Below are positions 26,018 to 34,012 of a DNA stretch of 64,000 bases, in pieces. The translations under genes were made by a program, and so were the position numbers. The stretch's first letter is position 1; every line of letters begins with the position of its first letter. The stretch is from Prinia subflava (Eukaryota; Chordata; Aves; Passeriformes; Cisticolidae). The DNA lies in the NCBI RefSeq assembly GCF_021018805.1, contig NW_026960612.1, positions 1,426,001-1,490,000 of the forward strand, in the 5' to 3' direction. The notes under the pieces are model-generated. The model did no database searches, was not told the origin of the DNA, and was given only the letters and a program-made list of their open reading frames with translations.

Positions 26018-27233
26018 TCACTTGATTAACCCCAAAACGATGCTAACAACTACAATAACAATAACTAAAATAAATAATACTAAAACCACAGTTTTCAGCA
26101 TAGATCCCACCCAGCCCGAGAGTCCCCAGCCTTTGAACAGTCCACTCAGCCAGTTGTCTGTCTCTTTCTTGATGTCGTTCACCATGATTTTCATTTTGTC
26201 GATCGTGGCACGGATATTCTCCCCTTTCGATAACAAGTTGAGGCAGCAGAGACCTTCAAATTCTTCACAGTGATGGTTGTGCAGGAGGAGCAGATAGTCG
26301 ATGGCAACCCTGTTTTGAATATTGGCTTGCCTGGTAATTTCCTTGTCTGATAAGAGGTCACTCAGGGCAGTAGAAGTGAGGTTTGCCTGTTTCACTACCC
26401 AACATTCCAATTGGCCTAATTCTCCCATGGTTTTTGCTGCCGAGATCCATGGCAGGAGGACTGTAATTGCAGTGGCCTTAAATCTGGACCAGTGAACAAT
26501 TTCTGAATTACAGTCTGGGCCTAATTGTCTTAAGTCTCCTTTTTGGATGGCCCATTTATTTGTATTGTTTTTCATCTGCCAATGCATTAAATTTGTTTGA
26601 TTTGGGGTAAACAGGCTCAGTTTGCCAAAAGTGCATGGACCTCCGAGCAGACGAGGGGGGAGACCTGCCCATGCTCTGTCCCCACATATCAAAAACACAC
26701 CTTTTGGGAGCTCATGGGGCTTATAATCTTCACCTGATGAGTGCATGACTAGGACTGAAATTTCGCACCAGTTTTTGTCCATGTAGTGTGGGTTGCTAGG
26801 GTAAGGATAGGTGTTCAGTTGAACTTCATAAGGTGGCATGCGGGGATTAAATTTAAAGTGAATGCAAAAGGTTGCATTCATGGAGCCCAAGAGATGGAAT
26901 TCTTGTGGCTCTCTTTTTGGCACTGGTAACTGTCTTGCCCACTTCTGCCAGAACAGTAAAGGATTATCAGCAGGGTAGCGACCGGGAGGAGGTGCGAGTG
27001 AGTTAACTTCATTCAAAGCATGCCACATTTCGTTTGGGAACTCTGCGGATTTAAAAGGAACTCCTACTAGGCACATTGACAGGGGGTCAGAGGCTGATGC
27101 TGTGGAGACAGATGTGGTCTTGTCCAAGGGCCTTGGTCAAGGTGGTCCATACATTTGCTTTGGGCTGAGGGACTATCCAGAGGCTCGCTGGTGGAACGGT
27201 CATGAGCAGGACGGGGAGCAGACACGGACTCAT
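26018..27233 (-). pseudogene. env: ERV-A env remnant (alpharetrovirus-like SU/TM), frameshifted
   Basis: Envelope glycoprotein remnant. A start codon at 27231-27233 opens a hydrophobic signal-like segment; this frame overlaps, but is not in phase with, the 369-codon frame 27127-26018, so there is a frameshift near 27.1 kb. The downstream frame has SU-like sequence with several Asn-X-Ser/Thr sites, a fusion-loop-like stretch lying between two cysteines, QANLT, an immunosuppressive-like NRVAIDYLLLLH block, and a C-X6-C-C motif (residues 287-295; 26243-26269). A single membrane helix covers about residues 346-368 with almost no cytoplasmic tail. This layout fits alpharetroviral TM. I see no R-X-K/R-R furin site. 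It lies downstream of integrase, separated by two inserted LTRs and a likely splice acceptor. The full natural length cannot be judged, but SU looks short. Confidence 0.85.
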
Positions 27234-27265
27234 GATGTCTCGAGACTGCACACTGACAGCGGGAT

Positions 27266-28092
27266 TGTTGGGGGTTAGATTTGATGGGGTTTTTTTCACT
27301 TACAGAATTTTTTTCCCATAAGTTTCCAAGAGGCCTAGATGACTACTTAGTCAGAACAAAAGGGAGTACTTGAGGGACATGGCAGCACAAGGCTACACCT
27401 TTTGTTTTTTGAGTCCCTGGGAGTGTCCCTCAGAGGGGAGAGATGATGAGGTTTGGGAAAGGCAAGAAGACAGAGCTGGGGGAGGAGAACTCACTCTGGC
27501 TTGCTCTCAGCCTCGGAGAGGACGGTCAAGCTGCCCCCTATTGCAGGAAGAGTTTGCGGCCATCTCTCTGCCTCTGTCTCGTCCTGGGAAATCTACCGTC
27601 ATCTGCTCGTGTATCCAGGAATCCTGAGCTCGCTTTCTCCAGCCTTCCCCCACCGCCACTGCTTCTTCGGAGCTTTGAAGCTCTCCTGCTACTCTGTAGC
27701 CCTGCACTGCCCAGCCCTGCCGGGACACCCCAGCCGTTTCAGCTACCAGTGCAGAGCTCCTCATCCACCAGCCCGGGACTTTCCTCCCTTCCAGCTCGGC
27801 CTCTCGGAGTCCTGCAGGGGCACCGAGATCAAACTGCCCGGGGCATTTTTGTGAAAGAAAGCCCTCAAGGTTCCTGGTTCTGTTTATTATTAATGCTGTA
27901 GTTGTTGTTTGTTTGTTGTTTTGTCATATATACTAGTAAAGAACTGTTATTCCTATCCCCATACCTCTGTCTGAAAGCTCCTTTAATTTTTTTTTTAAAT
28001 TAGAATAATTTGGAGGGAGGGGATTTGAATTCTCCGTCTCTAGGGAGGTCCTGCCCCCTTCCTAGCAGATATCTGTCTTTCAAACCAAGACA
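27266..28092 (+). mobile_element. Solo LTR (plus strand), 827 bp, inside ERV-A
   Basis: Begins TGTTGGGGGTTAG and ends TTTCAAACCAAGACA. The 5-bp duplication gggat is perfect (27261-27265 and 28093-28097). It is the head-on inverted partner of the LTR at 28230-29039. The 5-bp duplication suggests an ERVL-like family, one abundant in songbirds by my recollection of its CTTTCAAACCAAGACA end. It carries homologous open frames to the partner LTR. Confidence 0.89.
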
Positions 28093-28097
28093 GGGAT

Positions 28098-28224
28098 CTA
28101 AACTGGTAAAAGAAAACTTAAAACAGAGAGAATATTACAAACAATTCCAGATAGGAGGGATCAGTGGAATTTCTTCCAGGGAACTCGCACAGCGTCTCCT
28201 CCTCCAAGCGGCATTAGCAACTTG
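28098..28224 (-). other. ERV-A native pol/env junction between two inserted LTRs
   Basis: This 127-bp island is the only ERV-A sequence left between the two inverted LTRs. On the minus strand it links the integrase C-terminus to env. It contains a pyrimidine-rich tract ending in CAG, described separately as a possible env splice acceptor. Confidence 0.7.
28103..28132 (-). promoter_or_regulatory. Probable env splice acceptor of ERV-A
   Basis: The minus strand reads TTCTCTCTGTTTTAAGTTTT then CTTTTACCAG, a good polypyrimidine tract plus CAG. It lies between integrase and env, where a subgenomic env acceptor is expected. Confidence 0.5.
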
Positions 28225-28229
28225 GGGCA

Positions 28230-29039
28230 TGTCTTGGTTTGAAAGACAGGTATCTGCTAGGGAGGGGCAGGACCTCCCTAGAGATGGAGAATTCAAATCT
28301 CCTCCCTCCAAATTATTCTCATTTAGAAAATTAAAGGGGCTTTCAGGCAGAGGTATGGGGATAGGAATAACAGTTCTTTACTAGTATATATGACAAAACA
28401 AACAACAACAACTACAGCATTAGTAATAAACAGAACCAGGAACCTCGAGGGCTTCCTTTCACAAAGCCCAGGGGCAGTTTTATCTCGGTGCCCCTGACTG
28501 AGAGACCAAGCTGGAAAAATGGAAAATCCCGGGCTGGTGGATGAGATCAGATGCTCTGCACTAGTTGCTGGAGGGCCGGGATGTCCCAGCAAGGCAGGGC
28601 AGTGCAGGGCTACAGAGTAGCAGGAAAACTTCAAAGCTCCGAGGAAGCAGAGGTGGTGGTGGCAGGGCCGGCCCAGCAGGGCAGGAGGTGAGCTCAGGAT
28701 TCCTGGATACACGAGCAGATGACAGTAGATTTCCCAGGACGAGACGGAGTGATGACCGTGAACTCTTCCCACAGCAAACAGCCACCTGACCGTACTCCCC
28801 GATGCCGAAAGCAAGACAGCGAGACTGCCTCCAAACTCTCTTTTACTTCCCCCAAAACTAGTGTTATCTCCCCCCTCTGAGGGAAACTCCCAGAGACCCA
28901 AAAACAATAGGTGTAGCCATGTACTGCCATCTCCTTTGCCCACTTCTTTGTTATAGTTAAGCACTCAGTCGTTAAGTTTCCTAGCAATATATGGGAAAAA
29001 ATTCTGTGAGTGAAAAAGAAACAAATCTAACCCCCAACA
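28230..29039 (-). mobile_element. Solo LTR (minus strand), 810 bp, inside ERV-A
   Basis: Plus-strand ends are TGTCTTGGTTTGAAAG and AACCCCCAACA. The 5-bp duplication gggca is perfect (28225-28229, 29040-29044). Same family as 27266-28092 but opposite in orientation, 137 bp apart. The different duplications prove two separate insertions. A 213-codon open frame (28323-28964, minus) spans most of the LTR. Confidence 0.89.
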
Positions 29040-29044
29040 GGGCA

Positions 29045-31730
29045 CTTCCATAGACTTCCCTGAGACCTTGGGGATGTAGGGCCTTACCCGTTTGGATGGA
29101 ACCCACTTTAAACCAGAGGGGGTGGACACAGGCATATCCACTTCCCCATGTGACTAATTTGTAAAGTCCTACTGTCCTCCAAGTCTCAGGGTCTTTTACT
29201 AGGACTGGAGGCTTTTCTTTCAGTGACATCTGACTGCTCCCCTCAGAGTGGCATATGATTGGCAGATTCAGGTTGTCAAAAGAACAGTTCAGAAAATTGT
29301 GAAAAATGCTCTGGACAACTGAATGTAGGGCAGTTCTACTTTCAGGGCCTGATGTTGCTGGTCCAGGACTCTTTTGATATCATGCTGAGTCCTTTCTACT
29401 AGGGCTTGACCTGTAGAGGAGTAGGGGATGCCTTTTTTGTGCTCTACTCCCCATTATTGCTGGAAACTCCTGAATTCCTTGGATTTGTAAGTGGGCCCGT
29501 TATCAGTTTTCAAACTCTTGGGGATGCCCATGAAAGAGAAAGCTTGTAGGAGGTGCTTTATGGCATCAAGTGATGATTCTCCTGTTTGGGCAGAGGCATA
29601 GACCGCTCCAGAAAAGGTATCTTCACTGATATGAACATATCTTTGCCATCTGAATGATTGTATGTGTGTTACATCTGTTTGCCACAGCTCACAACTGTTC
29701 AACCCCCTCGGGTTTGCTCCTGCGCTCATTGTAGGGAGTGTGTGTTGTTGGCAAGTGGGGCATGTGGCTACAATCGCTCTGGCCTGTTCTCGAGTGATGT
29801 GAAACTGGTGGACTAGGCCAGGTGCATTTTGGTGGAAAAGCTGGTGGCTGATTTTGGCCTGTTCAAAAACGTTTGGGAGAGAAGCTACCTCTGCAGGCGC
29901 AGCAAGATCATCTGCCCTTCTGTTGCCTTCAGTGATGAACCCAGGCATATTGGTGTGTGACCTGACATGCATCATATAAAATGATTGCTCTCGGTGGGAA
30001 ACTAGCTTTACAAGTTTTGAGAGCAATTTGGAAAGTGCGATGTTAGACACTTCTTGCAGTACTGCTTGATCTGCCCTGGACACTACTCCTGCCACGTAGG
30101 CAGAGTCTGTAACCAAATTGAATGGTTCAGACAACCTTTTGAAGGCTCTAACAACTGCAGCCGATTCAGCAACCTGAGGTGAACCTTCCACCTCAGCAAT
30201 GTCCGTCTCCCACTGCTGAGTTTGAGAATCCTTCTAAGTCACAACGGACTTGTGGGATCTTCCTGACGCGTCTGTAAAGACAGTTAGAGCCTTCAAAGGT
30301 CTCATGCTCTGAGCACTTTCCAATTTCAGAGTGAATTGAACTTCTTGTTGAAAATTTTGTGGGCAGGCCAATGGATAGAAATTTGTCCTGAGTAGGAATC
30401 CAGAGCAAACTGCAAGGCTTCATTTTCCTGAAGCAAATGTTCTAATATTGCCTTAGTAATTTGGCCTGATTTTAACCCGATTGGAATGTGAATGCACTCA
30501 AAGTCACATCCTGCCAGCTCCCTGATCCAGGTCCTAGCTTTCTGGATCAGTTCTGCTACCAGCTCTTGGGGCTTTGTCATTGTCTTGGACCTTTGGTGAC
30601 TGAGGAAAACCCACTCCATGATCAAGAGTGGGTCCCTCTGGTCCTGGCCCTTTTTGGGTGTTTCTTTTGTCTTGGGTGTTTGTTTTTGCTCCCACTGGAA
30701 AATGATTCCATGGAGGTGTGGCAACTTACCTGAGATGATAAATTTGAATGGCAGATCAGGCCAACATTGGTTGGCCTGTTTTGTGGACATTGCTGTCTGA
30801 ACCTTTTCTAGAGCTTTCTGTGCCTCTGGGGTAATAGCCCTAGGAGAACTCAGCTCCTCTCCACCTTTCAATAAATTGTAAAGGGCAGCAAGGTCTTCAG
30901 TGGTCAGACCTAGCCAGGGCCTTACTCAATTCAAGGACCCACACAACTGATGTGATGGACATCTGCAAGGGTCTTGATCTTCATTTTGATCTCTAATTTT
31001 TGAGGAACAATTCCTCTTCCCAATTTCCAAGCCCAAATACTTCCAAGATGGCATCTTTTGAATTTTCTGTTCCTGGAGCTCGAACCCTGCAACAATCAAT
31101 TCATTGATCGTTAGGTCAAGTGCATGGGTGACTAAATCATCAGAGGAGGCACATACAAGGATATCATCTATATAATGATAGATGATACCCTTTTCTGCAG
31201 TTGCACCCACGGGGGACAGAAAGGAAGAGACATACTACTGGCATATTGATGGTGAGACCTTCAATCCCTGCGGCAAAACCCTCCAATGGTACCTCTTCCT
31301 TGGGGCTTCCCTGTTGATAGTGGGGACTGAGAATGCGAAATGCGGAGCATCGTCAGGGTGTAGGGGAATTTGGAAGAAACAATCTTTTATGTCAATTACA
31401 GCCAAATTCCAATTTTGGGGGAGCATCGCTGGGGGTGGCATTCCAGGTTGGAGAGAGCCCATATCCTCAGTGACATTATTAATTTGTCGGAGGTCGTGGA
31501 GGAGTCACCATCTTTTTGTCAGCCTTCTGGATGACAAACACTTGGGAGTCCCATGGAGATGTGGTCTCCACAATGTTATCCTTTATTAACTGCTCTTCCA
31601 CTAGCTCCTCAAGCGCCTTCAGTTTTTGTTTATTGAGCTACTACTGTTCTACCCAGACTGGTGTATCTGTTTTCCAATTCAGTTTTTGGGTAGGGTGCTT
31701 CTCAGTGACCACTGCCTGAAAATCCTGTGG
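29045..31730 (-). pseudogene. pol: ERV-A pol remnant: RT, RNase H and integrase (ERVK-like)
   Basis: Reading right to left on the minus strand: RT fingers/palm with an AVIDIKDCFFQIPLHPDD block (within 31235-31462), RT catalytic YIDD (31163-31174), RT thumb/connection (30326-30871), RNase H with TDSAYVAGV and a later histidine/aspartate end (about 29.9-30.1 kb). Integrase follows, with an H-H-C-C zinc domain ending TCPTCQQH, catalytic TDVTH, TDNGP and GQALVER (within about 29.4-29.9 kb), then a C-terminal domain around PPVLVKDPETW and LVTWGSGYACV (29.1-29.2 kb). The order and motifs are those of class II (beta/alpha) retroviruses. The frame is broken many times by stops and shifts, so no enzyme can be made. 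RT starts near 31.7 kb after protease. The 3' edge touches the inserted LTR at 29039. Confidence 0.9.
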
Positions 31731-31743
31731 AGAGTCTGGAATG

Positions 31744-32130
31744 TCAATTGTGACCCCCCCACTGGGCCATCAGGTCTCTCCCCAACAAGGGGTCTTGATA
31801 ATCTATAACAAATGGACATAGATTTGCCAATTGTCCATTTGGCCCCTCAATTTGGATGACGCTCTTAGATTGTCTCACCAATTGCATGCCCCTACACCTC
31901 GAAAGTGACCAGTCATGTTTAGCAAAGCCCAATGTGATGGTCAAGTGTGTGCTGGGATTATTGTGCAGTGTGCCCCAGTGTCTAAAAGCATCTTAATGCG
32001 TTTTGACTCTCCACTCCTTCTGACATTACACCAGAATTCGGGTTTGTCTTTCCCAAAAGCATGGACCCGGGCGACTGTGGGCCCCTGTTTTTTGGTGTCT
32101 TCAGGTGGAGTCAGCACACGGGGAAGCTTG
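31744..32130 (-). pseudogene. pro: ERV-A protease remnant
   Basis: Retroviral aspartic protease. The minus strand shows the catalytic LLDTGAHCTII block (DTG codons at 31973-31981) and the C-terminal LLGRDLM motif (around 31762-31780), followed by a stop at 31744. The DTG-to-GRD distance of roughly 70 codons suits a retroviral protease monomer. It lies between gag NC and RT, as expected. I cannot place the true N-terminus or the frameshift site used to express it; the surrounding frame has further damage. Confidence 0.8.
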
Positions 32131-32299
32131 CGCTATAATTTGTCCTTTGGGAAGAAACATGGGTGGGTGGAAACAGTGCAGCCGGAGAATGAATTGCTCA
32201 GTCTGATGTTACCATCCCTGGAGCAATCTCGATCCCTTGTGGTGTGTGCTTGGTGTCCCCAATGATGATGTACTTACAGTCAATTTGGTGCTTAGTACC

Positions 32300-32776
32300 G
32301 TGTTGTTGCCAATCAAGAGACAATGCCACTGAGTATCTTTCAAATGTTGGGGTTCTGAGAGTTGTAATCTGGAAGGCTCATTAGCAGAAACAATGGTTAG
32401 AATAGGTTTGCTTAAGTCATTACAAAGGTTATTTGGTGTCAGGTCTGGTGGTGGACCAGCAGAAGTGGACTTGAAGCATCTGCTTCACTTAGAGGAATTG
32501 GGATATTATTGCTCGCTCAGTCTTTTTTGCTTCCCTCATTCCCTTCGCCTCCTCTTTTTGAGTCTGCGTTCCCTCCAGGCCAGCGCTCCCCATTCAGTTT
32601 CTTTTTTGTTAACCCCCTGGGAGCTGTTGCGGTTCTTTTTCCCTGCTATTTTAAAAACCATCAAATTGCTTTTTCAGTGGACACCAGTTTACCCAGTGCC
32701 CAAGGTTCTTACAAAGCAGTCATGGTTTCATGGGGGCAACCACTGCTGGTCTTTGCTGCTGCTCAGTGTGCTGCTG
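32300..32776 (-). pseudogene. gag: ERV-A gag remnant: nucleocapsid with one damaged zinc knuckle
   Basis: On the minus strand a C-X2-C-X4-H-X4-C pattern is recognisable at 32681-32722, with CKNLGHWVNWC-like spacing, but the codon for the first cysteine is TGA. A second stop follows soon after. Nucleocapsid would bind and chaperone viral RNA. The segment leads into protease and was joined to the capsid part at 33714 before the LTR at 32777-33713 inserted. Confidence 0.65.
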
Positions 32777-33713
32777 TGTTGTCCTAGGTTACAATGTAAG
32801 ATGTGCCCAAAGTATGTATTCTATCACCATCTTCATGAGCTGTTGAAACTAGGTGGGGCAGTGTTTCCCTTGCCTCCTCCCTCCAGACTATCTTCTGTTA
32901 ATGGGCCAATCAAGGCCTTGCCCATGACTCATTGGTAACTCCCTCCGGGAGCTATCTCTGTTTAATGGGCAATCAAGGATCCACTGCATGACTCATAAAA
33001 TTACATCATCCCATTGTGAGATGCTCCACCCAGGGGGAGGAGCCAAGCATTCCCACCTGGATATAATCTGGGATTTGGAACCGCACAGTAGGCCTTACCC
33101 ACTGAATTCCCAGAGGACAAGAGCTACCAGACTGTTGCCCTGGTTTTTCTCAGTTTTTTAAAAGCCTTCTACTTGCTTATAAGATGGAGTCAGTTCTTTA
33201 GTTTCTGTACAATATTAAGGGTCAGTTTTTCACTTTCTCACACTTTGGAACATAAACAACCTTTCTTGTTTTTGTTCACTGTCCTTTGTTTACATATTTG
33301 TAGCCTGAAAATAATGTTGGTTGACAGCTGGTCTGGTGAGTGAGGTGAAGGGGTAGTAACCCCAGAAGCCAATCCATAACCAGACCCACAAATGTATAAA
33401 AATGGAAGAAATAAACATGTTCGCCCTCTTTTTGGGGAGCAGCTTTTCACTGCAGACCTCCTGCCTCTGTGTTGTTGTTTTGTGTGCTGTTCCCACACCA
33501 GACCTTTTTACAGGATCACTGCTTCAACAAGACCGCTTCATCTGGACTGCTACCACCACCCTAACTAACAGGGTGTCAGGTTGTATTCTGACTCTGTCAG
33601 TAGTTCTTGTGCTATTGCTTTTATTTTATATTACTTGCTTTTCTTCTCTCTCTACTATTAAATTGTATTTCTGACTTAGAGTGTCTCACTGGTTTTGCTT
33701 TCAAACCAGGACG
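32777..33713 (+). mobile_element. Solo LTR (plus strand), 937 bp, inside ERV-A gag
   Basis: Begins TGTTGTCCTAGG and ends TTTCAAACCAGGACG, where the last base is a mutated CA. Flanking 5 bp are tgctg (32772-32776) and tgttg (33714-33718), one mismatch. Its end resembles the ERVL-like LTRs at 27266 and 28230, and it contains a TGTATAAAAATGG TATA box (around 33393) and an ATTAAA near 33658. Gag sequence continues on both sides, which supports these limits. The exact ends are less certain than for the other LTRs because both the terminal CA and the duplication carry a change. Confidence 0.68.
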
Positions 33714-33901
33714 TGTTGATGGAATGGGCACTGGGCTGGCAATGGCAACCCTCTGTGGTGGTCTTGGCAGCAGCCTTGGTCTGGCATCTTGAGCCACACC
33801 CATCAGAGGGACTTTCTTGTTGCAGACCAGAAGCATATCCTTTAGTGTAGGGGGAGGTTCTAGATGTAAGCTTAAAATTGCAGCTTTACACTGCTCATTA
33901 G
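33714..33901 (-). pseudogene. gag: ERV-A gag remnant: capsid C-terminus
   Basis: A minus-strand frame contains ANEQCKAAILSL and EPPPTLKDMLLVC, a pattern typical of the end of retroviral capsid (after the major homology region) in class II ERVs. The N-terminal capsid, matrix and leader are gone: the sequence runs straight into the first 34 bp of a U3. The 3' edge is cut by the LTR inserted at 32777-33713. Confidence 0.75.
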
Positions 33902-33935
33902 CATGAACTCTCGCATCATAAAACACACCACAACA
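33902..33935 (-). repeat. Stub of ERV-A 5' LTR
   Basis: The 34 bp ending ACCACAACA match the U3 start of the 3' LTR (25777-25810) with one difference in the core (TGTGAGAG versus TGCGAGAG). After GAGTTCAT the sequence switches to gag. The rest of the 5' LTR and the promoter are missing. Confidence 0.75.
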
Positions 33936-34012
33936 CAGGCCCAGGAGTTGGAGTCAGTGGTCCTTGTGAGACCCTTCCAACTCTGCATGCTTCGTTGGTT
34001 CTGTGATTCTTC
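33936..34012 (+). repeat. CR1 LINE 3' end, right half
   Basis: Resumes the CR1 cut at 23670: CAGGCCCAGGAGTTGGA, then CCCTTCCAACTC and the terminal GGTTCTGTGATTCTT. This is the CR1 3' end with its ATTCTRTG-like tail. The first 6 bp duplicate the left break. Confidence 0.85.

Larger units (their letters stand above)
23671..33935 (-). mobile_element. ERV-A: broken minus-strand provirus with four nested solo LTRs
   Basis: The outer boundaries read TGTGGAGTTG on the left and ACCACAACA on the right, so TGTTGTGG...CCACA on the minus strand. The 6-bp duplication caggcc (23665-23670, 33936-33941) splits one CR1. In transcription order (right to left): a stub of the 5' LTR, gag C-terminal remnants, protease, reverse transcriptase, RNase H, integrase, env, polypurine tract and 3' LTR. 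Four later LTRs interrupt it (23804-25216, 27266-28092, 28230-29039, 32777-33713). Removing them with one copy of each duplication leaves about 6.26 kb. Most of the 5' LTR, the leader and the gag N-terminus are deleted. Pol looks class II (beta-like) and Env alpha-like. No gene is intact. Confidence 0.85.

Noticed and set aside
26022..26273. Plus-strand 83-codon frame opposite env
   Set aside because: Antisense shadow of the env membrane-proximal region.
27266..29039. A single inverted-repeat DNA transposon or foldback element
   Set aside because: Each arm has its own 5-bp duplication and LTR features (TATA, polyadenylation signal), so two solo LTR insertions explain it better.
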